A stretch of DNA of 64,000 nt, taken from the NCBI GenBank assembly GCA_013398275.1, contig VZSE01002737.1, positions 575,776 to 639,775 of the forward strand. The letters are read 5' to 3'. Positions 49,661 through 62,500 of this stretch are shown here, in pieces. The notes below the pieces were generated by a model. It ran no database searches. It had not been told where the DNA came from and saw only the letters and a list, made by a program, of their open reading frames with translations. Both the position numbers and the translations under genes were made by a program. The stretch comes from Promerops cafer (Eukaryota > Chordata > Aves > Passeriformes > Nectariniidae). Position 1 is the stretch's first letter, and each line of letters starts with the position of its first letter.

Positions 49661-49718
49661 GTCAAATATAATTCAGACAAGCAAGGATTGTCAACTATAA
49701 TTCGGACAAATAAGGATT
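49661..49718. repeat. Tandem duplication of a 29-bp unit
   Basis: Two adjacent 29-bp copies (49661-49689 and 49690-49718) begin GTCAA and end AAGGATT, with the core TATAATTC in both. They differ at four positions. It is a small local duplication just upstream of a minus-strand CR1. Confidence 0.9.
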
Positions 49719-49762
49719 ACAAATGCCTAATAGCAACTCTGGAGGCATCAAAATCCTCAAAT

Positions 49763-49990
49763 CCATTGAATCATTGAATAGTTTGGGTTGGAAGGTGCCT
49801 TAAAGGTCACCTAAAGGTTCCAATCCCCCTGCCACAGGCAGGGACACCTTCCACTAGAACAGGTTGCTCAGAGCCCCATAGGGCCTGGCCTGGAACACTT
49901 CCAGGAATGGGGCATCCAAAACTCTCTGGGCAACCTGTTCCAGTGCCTCACCAACCTCACAGTAAAGAATTCCTTCTCTCTTCTCCAGAG
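49763..49990 (-). mobile_element. CR1 LINE 3' end, minus strand
   Basis: The + strand shows TTGAATCATTGAATAGTTTG, GGTTGGAAGGTGCCTTAAAG, GTCACCTAAAGGTTCCAATC, CCCTGCCACAGGCAGGGACA, CCTTCCACTAGAACAGGTTG, GGGCAACCTGTTCCAGTGCC, TCACCAACCTCACAGTAAAG and AATTCCTTC. This is the reverse complement of a CR1 3' UTR, with the terminal octamers (reverse: ATTCAATGATTCAA) at the low-coordinate side. Well preserved; similarity fades by about 49990. Confidence 0.93.
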
Positions 49991-51661
49991 CCAGGAAAAG
50001 CATAACCTTTTCTAGGACCAATGTTATTTTAATTCCATTCTAGAAATTAGGAAACAGGACAAGTTTCCCATGTAACTGCCAGATAAAATTGAAAATAAAG
50101 TGCTTATTGGGATATATCTGATTTGAAATCTAATGCTTCTGACCAATGAAAATGTCCTAAAAATCTTTCCTCCATAAACTGTTATTTCAAGACAAGCTCT
50201 AAATAGAATTATTAAAGATGAGATTTACAAAAAAATATGTGTGAGTAATGAACATGCTCATTTATTACTCAAGAACTTGAGGCATGTATTTTCTTGAGGT
50301 AAATATGAGCACAAATTTGATGTTATAAAAGTTCCGTCTCAACACGGGGAAATAAAAGGTGCCAAACAACACATGGCTGATTTGCCATAGTTTGGTGATT
50401 GTCCTGCTTTATGCTTACCATAAAAACTGAGCCATTAAATCTCTAAATCTCCTGAATACAGACTGGATAAAGCAGTGCAAAGGCCACAGCTCTGCAGATG
50501 GCTTTGTGCTGACGATCTTCTGTACCTACACAGAGACCCAGCAACAGAGCTCGTGCAGAAAAATTTGCAGAGTAAAATTTTTCCTCTTTCACCACCATAT
50601 TTTGTTTAAGAATTAAGATTAAAATAAAATTTAACCTTATAATGAGCGCTGTTTGCAAGTTCTGTAATTCCTTGGGAAGCCTAAAAAGCCCATGCTGTTG
50701 GGGCACCTATCAAATCTTGTGCACATTCAAAAATTTCTTTTAATGTAGCTGGCAGTTACAGTTTCTTCTGCATTCCCACTTTTATTCATTTATCTTAGGA
50801 GGTGTGGCATCTTGGTATAAAAATCCACACAAGAGAATTTAGAGCTGTGTTTGCATGAGGGCCATGACATATATATTTAAGTAGGAACAGACATTTTGAA
50901 AAATCATGTTTTCAGTAATGTAAAATGTGTTGTGTTAGTAAAAAATAGATAAAAGTCTTCTCTTTTAGTGTTTTATTGTGTGGCTACAGTAGATGCCATT
51001 ATGCAAAACAACAATGATTCCTCCAGCCATCATTAACATTTTATTTTTCAAGTGAAAATAATTAAGTTCCTTGTAGTCATTAATATTTTAACATTATAAA
51101 TGTGTATTAAAACAATCCAAAACTATGTTGTCTGCTGTTGAAAGAGATGCAGACCATATTAGTCCTGGGCAAAGAGTGTAAAATCATTTCTAAGATTAAT
51201 TTGCTCTCACAGTGCTTGTAATCATGAACCTTTTTGTGTTTGACTTTTACAGCAAACATCCTTTTGGCAGAAATATATAAAACACTGAACTTCAAGTGAC
51301 CACTGGAGAATATTTGCGGAAAACAAACTGAATTTATAAAAATAAATAATCCATTCCCATCCTCAGTTAATCAGGATAGGAAGCTTCCCATCTGATCTGA
51401 ATACACATTTTAAATCAACTAACACAGGGCAGATTTCAGCTTTTGAATGCTCATGATGAACTGCCTCTGCATTGTTTATGGACCAAGAAATACTCAAGAA
51501 AATTAATGAGATATCTAAAGTATATAGATTTTGGGTTGTTTTGGCACTGACTGTGTTACAAATAGTAGAGCACAAAAGAAGAGTTGTGCAGGATGAAGCC
51601 ATTGGTGTTGAGAGCCCAATGCCCCTGTCACATTTTTAATGGAGTTTAAGGTGGTTCCCTG

Positions 51662-51731
51662 ATGAATGAATGAATGAATGAATGAATGAATGAATGAATG
51701 AATGAATGAATGAATGAATGATGATGATGAT
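51662..51731. repeat. Compound microsatellite (TGAA)14 then (TGA)n
   Basis: About 14 uninterrupted TGAA units (51663-51718) run into TGATGATGATGAT. The lack of interruptions suggests it is likely polymorphic between individuals. Confidence 0.97.
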
Positions 51732-52489
51732 CAATAGTGGATATAGGATGTTAGACACACTCCTGGATCTCTTCTTCAAGGTTCTTTCCCTTAGATAGGA
51801 ATCCAATTCCTAACTCTGAGATGCAAAGTAAAGCACAGAACAACAGCTGGAATTGCATAGGTGGTCTGAAACACAACCAGGGCTGCAGGTGTGTCTTGAG
51901 CTTGCTGACAGAAGTTATACTGCAAGGTACTTCCATCCAATATGGAAAAATTCACTCAGTGTTTCTATTCAGCGTTTATATTTCTGAATCAGTCCTAAGT
52001 ATTATTGTAGGAGTCTAAAATGCTTGCACATAAACCTTAAAATACTATACACACATGGATGTTTCAAAGAGCATAACAATGTGTATGTATTTATTTTTGG
52101 GTCACAGTCTTCAAACATAACACATAATTTTATGAAACACATTTAAATTACTTTGTGCTAAAGATCTTTTTTTCCCCCAATCAATCCAGAGCACAAACTA
52201 TCTTCCTTTTATGAGAAATGATGTGTTACTTTAATTTCACAGTATGTACTTTTCTGACATGGAGGAGAGATAATATAATAAACTTTCTTCTACAATGATC
52301 TTTAAAGTCAATACCTAAATCACCAGGGTTATATATTTGAAACAATAAGAGCCTTGAATTATGTCACATGGTGAGACAGGACCAGCTAAACCTTTAGAGT
52401 TATCAACATGGTAGATTAGTTTTCTAGCTTTTCACCCCTACAGGAGCAGCCTCACAATCTGGTGATAATTTAGCTCAGAAATAAAATGA

Positions 52490-52830
52490 GCTTGCAATTT
52501 TCCTGCTTATACCCAGTGGTTAGTCTCAAAGAACTGGTGCCTGGTTCTGGATGATTACCAGTGCTAGTTTAATAGAAACTTATCACTATCATAGCAGGGG
52601 GACTGCCATATTAATGACACATCAAATATCAGTGCTCCTCATCCCTTGGTCTCAGAAACAGTGTGCTGGAGATTAACCTCAGCATGGCCAGCTCTCAATG
52701 AGTTATGCCCAGTGAAGAATTAGAGTGCAGATGGAATTTCCTTCTTCTCCAGCAGCTCAAATTTAAATCACCCACCGGGAAAGCCGTAAGAAAATTTTCT
52801 GTCTTGGTGTACATAATCTGTAGATAAACA
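52490..52830. other. Candidate conserved non-coding element
   Basis: Unique, repeat-free sequence with CCATATTAATGACAC near 52606 and CCACCGGGAAAGCCGTAAG near 52773, the latter retaining two CpGs. Purely a texture-based call. Confidence 0.2.
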
Positions 52831-54211
52831 GAAGTTTTAGCATTTCATAAGGGTTTTTTTTTAAAAATGGTTAAAAAATGTATAAAATTATTTTTGGAAG
52901 AAATAAGTAAAAGTCTGTGATTGGTGTTTCTTTCAATGGAGATGCAGATGAACACACCTCCATTTTCTGGGTTTAATCCAGATGTAATAGACGATAGACA
53001 CACATTTCCATGTAAGCACAGAAGCCCTTCATGAACAAAAACTAAGTGTTCATGGAACACTTCGTGTGTGCAAAAGTTGTGGGCTCGTGTTACTAAGTAT
53101 TAACTCAAAAAGCAATCATTTTATAAACAACAGATACATAACCTAAGTTTAGATACTTGTGTGGAAAAAAACAATCAACCCAAAACCCCAGAAATACAGC
53201 TTTTCTTCCTATTTATGGAGCAAAATGTAGCTCTTCTATAACAAAGAAAAATATGACGTTTTCACCCTTAAATTTGTTACATTTACTTGTTACTTGTTGC
53301 ATGACCTTGTAAAAGTCTTCTAAGTGACACAGGTTGATTCTTTTCTTGAATTTTACTTAAAATAAAGTTCATTTGAATCTGCCTTTTTCTTCATGAAAGT
53401 CAACATAGTCAAATTGTTTTATCCAGATTTACACAGCACTGCTCTTTTTGTAACTGTGTGATAGCTGCATTCATTGGGGTTATAGTGGTATAAAAGTTAG
53501 ATAAAGCTAGTGAGGAATCAGGACCCTTTTCTTCTCATCTACAGATCAGTTTCTGCTGGAAACAAAACCTGCATGTTTTCAACTTTACATATTTTAAATT
53601 ATCTGTACCAAAAAAGGGAATGATGTCTCTTACCAAGACCTATACACACTATTCATTATATCTGGAAAGAGAGGACAGGCTTAGTTCATTACAAAGTTGT
53701 TAAATTTTTTATTAGACCCTGGCTAGTTAATCCATTATATGGAACAAACTGCTTTTTCCCAAAGTTTAATAGCTTGCTTACATCACGCTGTGAAACACAT
53801 AAGAATGTGCACAAGAGACAGCTCAAGTTTTGAAAAGTTTTATCTTTTCATAGAGCTGCTTATCATATGAAACAGATGTAAATATATAGTAGCCTTGTTT
53901 AAGACACAGGAGAGTTTTTAATGAATACTTTGCATTATCTTTAGTGTCTTTTATACATTATTTTGATCTACGATTTGTTCTGAGTGCCCTCTACTGAAAA
54001 GTAAGATGAAGTGATTAATTATTTAGTACCCAAAGATATAATGCTAACAAAAAACAGTAGAGTTGTACATTCTTAAAAGACATATGTATTGATACCTGAA
54101 AGGCTTTAGAGCAAATTTACTGCTTCAGAGATAAATGCATTATGTGAATGTGCTTATATGTATATTAAAATATGGTGTATTTGTGCCTTCTGCTTTCAAC
54201 TCTCTGAACAC

Positions 54212-54230
54212 TTTTTTTTTTTATTATTAT
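54212..54230. repeat. T-rich tract with (TTA) extension
   Basis: Eleven T residues followed by TTATTATTAT-like units. Confidence 0.85.
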
Positions 54231-57200
54231 CTAAGATTATATAACAGCAGAAATTCAGTGCATTTGTTGAGTAACAGGCATCTCTTGAGAGTTTGCTCCA
54301 AAACCCCTGGAACTTAACAAGAATCTGCTCATTAGTTCAAGTGGCTCTGGATGGCCCTGAGTGGGTATTGTATAACATTAATCAGTTACACAGACAACTT
54401 CAGGACTGTTCTGCTACTGTAAGACAATAATAAATTAGAGGAAGCAAAAGCAGCAGGGGGCTGAAATCTGGACATGAAGAAATCAGCTTTAGATGCATGT
54501 ATGTATTTTATGCATATACATATATATAAATATGCAAATCTCTGTCTCGCTAAACAGCTAAAATGAAATCTACATCTTGAATGCTAATTTAATCCTTACT
54601 GTTCAACCAGCTTCTCATCCACTATTATGGTTCTATTCAATAGAGATTAGACAAAACTCATACTTTAAAGTGCTGCATTATTAAATTGTTTTAGTTTTTT
54701 ATGCAAAACTGGCATATATTTTTTAAAAACCGAGTCATCTTTGATTACTCCCAGCCAAAGGACATACAGATTTTTAGTTGAAGTAAAAAAAAATAATAAT
54801 AATTGCATAATTTTCTGCTTGATAAAACCAGCAAAGTATGATGCTTCCTCAGCATATTGGTTGCTAAATGTGGGTAAGGGACTGCTGTGTGGTACTGCCG
54901 ACCCAATGAGCTGCAGATCCCCTGCCAGTAGAGCTCTCTCCATCCCTCTGTAATAAATCTGATGTGTCACCTGCTCCTGAATCACAGCTCAGTGCTTCTG
55001 AACTTTATTGGCCACCTTCGCCAACTCTCTCTGGACACAATGCTCTGTTCACTAATATTTGGGTGTCAGTCTCACCTCCTGTTCTAGCCTGCTTTTCTTT
55101 TTCAGTTCCTCTCTTACCTTTTGAGCAAAGTTTCCTGCTTATTTGGGGGGATTTTTTGCTGGTCAGAGCAGGCATACCTTTAAACATTAATTTATCTTTT
55201 ATTTCCCCAGTTAATCTACATTTTCTTTGATTTTAACTTCTCCAATATGTTTCCTTAGTGCCTCTGAAGAACTTCTTGTTGTTGTTAATTCTCACAACTC
55301 ATGTCAGGTCAGTCTTTTTTTTCTATTTCAGACTCTATCTTCTTTAGATTTATTCACCAAATATCACATAAATATTGTGCCCTGCAACTTTTTCTAAATT
55401 TTTTAAAATGTATCACTTAAATATCAGTCTCCATTACATCCTCATGATCTTTCTTCCACAAAAACCACTTTCACTATCACTGCCATAAAAAATATTGATA
55501 TAAAATGATTAGTTCACTAGTTCCCAGCCTTACAATTCTCTCTAATGAGCTCAGATTATCTTCAGATGTAGAAATTATAGAATGTTATCTTGTTGATGAT
55601 GTAGAAAAATTGCTACAAATATAGTTTTTATTTAGGTTTATTCTTCACACAGAATGTGAGTAGCACAGATACAAGTGCATTTGCAAGTGTGCAGAAACAC
55701 ACACTTATTTATTTTTTTATTAAGGATGTTCCAGTCTACTTCAGTTCATTTTTTTGAACAGATTTATCACTTCATAGAGGGCACACCTGTATTCACTGTA
55801 AGTAATGCCACATACCCACATAGAAATATCAGCTGGATCCGTGGATGCTTTGTGAGTCATATTCTCATGTAGGAGATCAGTGGAAGGGTTCTGGCTTCCC
55901 AGAAGATGAGTAGCTGAAGGAGAAGGTTCAACAAGGAGACTCCAAAAGTATTTTGGACTACGGCTTCCATCACAGATGATGTTCATCATGAACAAAAAAA
56001 GAAATCCAAAAACTCCCATGAGATGAGCCTGTGAGATCACTGGAAGTCTAGTGAAAGGAGAATTGCTTTCCCCAGACCCTCTTACTTCCATAGTTTCACA
56101 TAATATTGCAACACCTTGATGCTTTCTGTGGCTTCCATTATCTTAGACGACTGAAATTCTAAATCTCAGAGCTGCACTTATTGTCCTGCACTGCAGCTCA
56201 TGCTCCTGTTTGAGCTGGCCATCCCTCCACAGCCAATGGAGAATAGTATGCCAAAAGAAAAATTTACCTCCTCTGAGGGTAACAAGTAAGAGGGCTCAGA
56301 TAACTCACAGCCAGTACCCACTTCTGTCCATAAGCTATGAACAGATGACAGGTAACACATCTACACTGTAGTTAGCTAAATGCAGGTGAGACAAAGAAAT
56401 TCTTCTGCACTCTTCTTTTATAGGCTAAGGCCTTCAGAACTCAAGAGCTCTGATTTCTAGCTGATTTTAAGCTAATGGACAGGCAAAATGGATTCACTAT
56501 CTATTAGTGTATATTAAAAAAAGATTTTAGGCTGCTCTGAAATAGAGCAAAAATATGAAATCCTCATCAAAACATGAATGTAGTACCAGTCTCACAGCAA
56601 GACCTACAAGTGGCTTCTTTGTGAGCTTCTTTCCATTAAATCAAATTACAATTTGATATGGAGAAGAGTGAAGCCATATATTTATCCTTTTTGGGCAGAA
56701 GAAACTGATGTCTACAGTGTCTGACTCAGAATTTATACAAAAGCTTTTAAGTTTACAAAAAAAAGCTTCTTTTATTTTTTTTTTCACTTTTGCTTTAAAA
56801 CCTGCATTTTTAAAGTTCATCTCTAAGTTTTCTCCCTAAGTGCATCATTCACAGTTAGGAATATGAAACACTACATGTTCACAGTTATTTGGCAGTGATT
56901 CTCCCCTAAAATTGTGTCTTGATTTCTGAATTTTACAGTAAATGGAAGATGCTGTAATTGCAGTACTCCAGAACTTTGCTCTCAGTCAGGTAATATATGA
57001 CTGATTCAAAGCATCATTAGATTATTTTATCATTATATTTCCTGCCTTTGACTATGTGCATTGTAAGCCATTTGGGAAAAACATTTTTAATAGAAAAAGT
57101 ACTTGTGAGAACTAATTCTGAAAAACAAATGTAACAATGCCATTTTGCAGGTATAGATTTTCTTTTTAAATGGTAAAGCATGCTCTACAGTGCTATCATG

Positions 57201-57659
57201 TTCCTTCTCAGATAGTTATTTCTGGAATTATAAGAACACTGCAACACTTCCCTGTAAGGACACAGAGACAAGATATCAGGAGAAGCTTCCCATGCAAGTT
57301 AGTAAATCACATGTTTTAGAGACTCAGATGTCCTACCAAGAATGACTGAAACTCCTTCCACCCCTTTCACTTTGTGCCTCACCAGAATTTATTTATTTGA
57401 ATACTGTTCATATATATACACACCATGATTATATGACAAGTTAGAGACCCGTGATATGAAATATTGATGAAAACATTCATGATTCAGCCACATTTGAGAC
57501 ATGATTTTTACAGGTTTGGCTTTTTCCTGTGGGTATATTTTCCTGTATCCTTACCCTTTCCAACATCCACATATGCATCCCAGGACTCTTATCAATGTTG
57601 TGGGGTAATCTGACAGCATATTCAAACAAGCTGAAAAATATTTTCTTTCCATAAATATT

Positions 57660-57672
57660 AAAAAAAAAAAAA
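57660..57672. repeat. Poly-A tract (A13)
   Basis: Thirteen consecutive A residues. Confidence 0.9.
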
Positions 57673-58460
57673 TGCTTAAAATAAAATAGCCCTAATACAG
57701 CCTTCACAGTTATTAATTGCTATGACTTTTAGGCAGGTTCTGCTGTTGTCAATCTCCCCAGTGCTCACACACCAGATCAAGAAATTTGTAAATATTGTGC
57801 TTCGTGACATGATTACTAACTCAAGATGGGTAACCAGACTTCGAGGTGCGGTGGAAGCATCAGCATTCCTGCCATTTATTTGTGCCATTTACAAAGCCAC
57901 AGTTGTTGTGGGTCTGCACCAGGCAACCTCACTTCCTCAAGGCTGAGGGCAAAAAATTTGCAGCACACTTTTTCCAGTGTGGCAGACTTGACCCTTTAGT
58001 CAGCCTGTGGTGGAAAAAAGCCTGGTCCCATGGCCCTTGTGCCCCCTTCCCATCCCTTCTGGGAAGCTTTGCCAGCCCCCACCCCTTCCAAAGGCTCCAG
58101 TCAGTGGCAACCACACTGTGCTGATGGAAGACCCCATAAACTGCTCTCTGCATGGTACTAATACATTGTCTTTGGGTATTGTGTCTGACTCATTCCCCTG
58201 ACTGTAAAGAAAAGCAAGAGCAGCGATTCAAGGCTAGGAAGAAATCCCTGAATTGAATGATTATGCAAAATTGGAGTTGTGTTAATTAGAATTACCAGGG
58301 ATTAGTTCCTTTCTCTCAGTGAGAAAAAAAAATAAATTACAAATTATTAGAGAATAGGAAACATAATTTTAAACCAAACAGAACTTATTTACCATGACCC
58401 AGGTGGGAATCCAGCTCTCTGAGAACCAGAACATGAGCTATCACTTTATGACTGGGCACA

Positions 58461-58969
58461 TTGCTAAGGTTCCATGACCCAGCCAAAATATTATGCAGCA
58501 GGAGTTATAAGTGCAAAAGGCACAGCAGGGAGAACCTGCTTAGCTCTCAATTACCTAAGAGGACTGCTCTGGTTGAGGATGGTCAAGGACTACTGTGCTC
58601 TTGCTGCCACTGGCAGAGCTTCCAAGAACACGTCCCGCTGTGCAAGTAGCAGACCTGGCGTGCAGGATGTGCCAGACACCCCTGAGGCAGCTCTGCCTGT
58701 CTCCCAGCACAGTGTGGGGCAGGGGGCAAGGGCAGGAGGAAGGGAGCAGGGTGAGACTCACCCCCAGACGTGTGAATGGCACCTTCTCACTCGAAAAGTT
58801 ACCTTTCTGTGTTTGTTTTCCAGCGCCCGTTGTGAACAAGGGAAGTGAACCACGATCCGCTGGTTAAGAGCTCAGAATTAAGCAAAGTCCTGATGCAGAT
58901 GAACAAAAATTTCCATTGTGAGTAAATGACACTGTACCCCACTTAAGTCAAAACTGAATTTGGCCAGTA
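58461..58969. other. GC-richer block with a strong acceptor-like site
   Basis: Overlapping frames on both strands (58474-58848, 58555-58839, 58595-58867) show no recognisable domain. TTTCTGTGTTTGTTTTCCAG ends at 58823 and is a near-ideal vertebrate splice acceptor. The sequence after it (CGCCCGTTGTGAAC, CACGATCCGCTGG) is CpG-rich for this window. It could be the 3' part of an unrecognised exon or lncRNA, or chance. Confidence 0.25.
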
Positions 58970-59560
58970 ACATATACCAAGCTCCAAACTAGTGATGACA
59001 GAGCTAATTAAGAAATAATGACAGCGGAATAGAACAATGTCACGGGATAAAGGTCTCCTGTGCTCAACAAATCCTGAAATGAGGCTCATTTATCATGAAT
59101 TAATGTCGAGGCAGAGCTGCTATCTTCTAAAGCATGGAGCTTTACTCTTTTGACAATGCTGAGTAGTAATTATTTGTTTCTTTTATGTGGAACTTAATGA
59201 TTTATATAGATGTCATAATCTTATTATCCACATGTACATCTCTACAGTGGCTCTTGATAGTGTAGGTGAACAGGTGTTTATTTCATAACAGTTGATCTAT
59301 TTTATTCTAATTATCTTAGGATATGAATTAAATGTATTGCAGCAAAAGCGTTGCCCTTCAAAGCAAATGTTTTTGCTGTATCTGCACTAACACAAATTAT
59401 TTCAGTGAGTTTTTTGCTGTTCCATTAGGACCTAATCATACATTTACTAAATAGCGTTGCTGTGAGAGCAGGACACAACCAAATGGGCCACAATATCCTC
59501 AATTTATCAGGATTTTTAAATTAAATATTTTTTAAGCAGAATAAATTTGGAGCTGTTATA
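58970..59560. other. Candidate conserved non-coding element
   Basis: Unique AT-rich DNA packed with developmental-enhancer-type words: GAGCTAATTAAG near 59002, CATGAATTAATGTCG near 59093, GGAACTTAATGATTTATATAG near 59188, a forkhead-like TGTTTATTT at 59275-59283 and TTCTAATTATCTTAGG near 59306. It also retains isolated CpGs (GACAGCGG, GTCACGGG, AATGTCGAGG, AAAGCGTTGCC, ATAGCGTTGC). No long open frame. In my reading the best enhancer-like candidate along with 32300-33510, but only alignment can show it. Confidence 0.35.
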
Positions 59561-62500
59561 GGACGCACTCTACCATGAAAATCAGGTACAGAGGAACAAA
59601 ACTGGAACAAAAATTATATTCACCAAACAAACTCCTTGTGTCTGCATTTAGGTTGATAATAGAGCTTGAAAATCATTAAGGAGCATGCTCACAGCCATAT
59701 CACTAGAAGGCACACAGAGGCAGAAATTCATTTGGTGCAGGGGAATAGCCAAAATTAATCAGCAAAACCTGGCTATATTGAGCAATTCTAGTACCAAAAA
59801 ATACCTTATTTCACCAAAGCCTAGGGTTGGCTTGTATTACCAGAGAGTATTTTAAGAAAGTTGGCTTTCAGGAAAAACTTTGAAAAGTATGCTGAGAGAA
59901 GAATTTTTTTTTTTCTATTATTCCACAGGTTCCTCAAACCAACCAGCTTTGCAAATCATGAGATTATTTCAGTATGATATCTTGTCCTGAAGCTGAAGAA
60001 AGTTTGCTAATGCCAGTCACAACCTCATTCCTCAGTAAGTGCAAATAAGAGAAAGAAGGGAAGGTAATAGGAAGAAAAATGGCAACAGAGATTGTTAACA
60101 TGCTATGATTCAATAGAATATGACCTTTTAAGGCACCATGTCACACATACATGCTCAAACACATTGCTTCTCTGTAACCTTGCTTTTCTTCTGCTTCAAA
60201 AATTAGGTGAAAACTATAAAAATGCGAGGCTGTGTGGATACAGCCACAGAGAGGAGACAAGGAAGCCCTTCAGCTGAGAAATGGTGGAAATAAAAGGTTG
60301 ATTGGACCCAAAAATACTTCAACTACTATTAAAAAAAAAAAAAAAGAAAAAGAAAAAGCAAAACTATCAGAGGAAGAAAGTATCTTTCATCTGCCTTTCT
60401 TACCTCTTCCAACACTCTGTCCACTGGACACACCAAGTGAGGACCAAATATATCCATTTGCCCCATGGGCCAGGAAGAGCTCTAGGGATGTGCTGGCTTC
60501 CCAGTTGATTGCTCTGCCATTCCCCCTGCTCAAACAGCCATAAAAAACACCACACCCCATGCTTAGGATTTTGCAGTGAAAAAAAGGATTTTATGTAATT
60601 ACCTGCTAGTAGATAAAAAGCAAACAACTCACAGTAGATGCAGGGCTCCAAGACAGCAAAAAATTGTCAATGCCATGTATCACTTACAAAGCACGATTGG
60701 AAATAAAATAGAGTAGTAATCACTTTGTCCTCTGTCCCTAACCAATTATTCTGCAGGATTTATCTTAAATCTTCATAAATTATTCCATGCCATACATCTT
60801 TTAAAAAATGTTTTCACAAAACTGCCAATATTGTTAGCTGCTGGCTCTCAGAAGTGGCTTCATCTGTTTGTGCAGGTCCTGAAGGACTGTCTTTGCTCAG
60901 ATTTGTGGTCTTAAGTACCAACTGCACCAAATCAAGTGGAAAAAAAATAAAGTAACAGTTGCTCAGCATTTCTGAAAATTGAAGAAGAATCTGTTTGGAC
61001 AGAATATGGGGAGAACTTTTTATGATTACGAGTTTTATTCACAGTGAATTAGAATTTGGAAAAAGCAACCCAGGGGAGCACTCTGTAGTACTAGATATTA
61101 TGAAAGTGTGGAAGCAAGAAGAAAAAAATTATAAGAATGTTAGAAAAAAAAATTAGGTTTTTTTTTGTATTACTGCTTAAACTAAGGCAGAGTCCTTGTT
61201 CATATGTGCTCATGGAGGTCTTCCTTTCTAATTTGCAAGTTTGGAATATTCAGCTTTGACTGGACTGCTGTATGCCTTTTTTCTTCTTCACTTCTTACTC
61301 AAAAGTAGAGGGTTAAAAATATGTAGATAGAGTAAAGCAGTCTTTAATGTTTCAGGGTTTATTTTGCTGTTTACAAAGAATTTACAGAGATGTTATCGGG
61401 GAAAAAGATGTATTTGTAACTGTTGCAAAGGCAAACCATGTTTGTAACCTATGTTTTCAATCTTTTCTTCTACTCATAGCTTCTTAAAAGCTGACTGTTG
61501 AAATGTCTCTTTTCCCCTATGTCCAATGGGGGTTTTTTTGCATCCTTATTGGATTCCAAATCAAGAGACCAAGGCTAAAGCTTTTATCTGCATTTATATA
61601 TAGGCTACCCATATTGCCTAAACTTCAAATGCCCCCACACAGTCCTCATTAAAGGATACTTCTTACAAAACCAAGCAATTTTGCCATGTTTTTCCTGTCC
61701 AGAGCATAGTACCCTTACCTCTGCTTGGACACTTCATGGACTGCATGAGGATGTGAATATGTGCAATCAATTTGAAAAAAAAAGAGACATTTTCTCCCCT
61801 AGTCAACAGGAAGCTTGTCAAGCCAGTATGAACCTGGTAATGACCAGCAGTCAGTACAGCAAGAGTTGGTGTGGTCTGGTCTGATGGCATCAGCTGGAAC
61901 CCATGAGGCAAGAGGTTACTGTGTCCTAAAACACCGTGTGAGACCACCCCCAAAGGGAAAATTAATGGTCTTTGTGGATACCAGGGCACAGGATGCAGCT
62001 GCACATTAATTTAAAAATTGCCAGGCTATTGAAAATCAAAGCAGTGGGAGTTGAAGCTCGAAAACAAGCTGTTATGTCCTTCCATATGCAGAAAAAGTTG
62101 TTTTCCTCTGAAAGAACATATTGGAGAAAAATGCCATGATTGGTTATCTGAATTTATATTTAAGACTAAACTCCTCAATAGAAAAGTGAAGCATCTTCTT
62201 CATCAATAACTTGACTCCAACAATAAAAGTTGTTTCTGGAACTGGTTTAGGACAAGTTAGTCAGCATATCTCACCAAAAGAATCATTAATCTCCTAGTGA
62301 AACTAATCTCATAGTACTTAGACTTAGAAAAACTATTCTATTGATTGATTTGAGTTTATATCCATGTTAATTACTGAAGAACAGGATTTAGATACTTTAG
62401 ATGCCTCTGATAAAGGTATGGTAATAATAGTGTGGCTGGTGTTTGCTATACACCTAAAAGCATTTTTTAAATGCTTTGGTTGGGTTGGGTATCCACTTCC

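Larger units (their letters stand above)
49991..58460. other. Unannotated DNA, no interspersed repeat recognised
   Basis: I see no CR1, LTR or SINE and no supported gene. It contains the compound microsatellite at 51662-51731, a T-rich tract at 54212-54230, an AT alternating patch near 54492-54540 that includes a perfect ATGCAAAT octamer at 54532-54539, an A13 tract at 57660-57672, and a conserved-looking patch at 52490-52830. The part 57840-58140 is GC-richer. Confidence 0.55.

Noticed and set aside
58474..58848. 124-codon frame overlapping two other frames
   Set aside because: Three mutually overlapping frames on both strands reflect local GC content; no domain seen.
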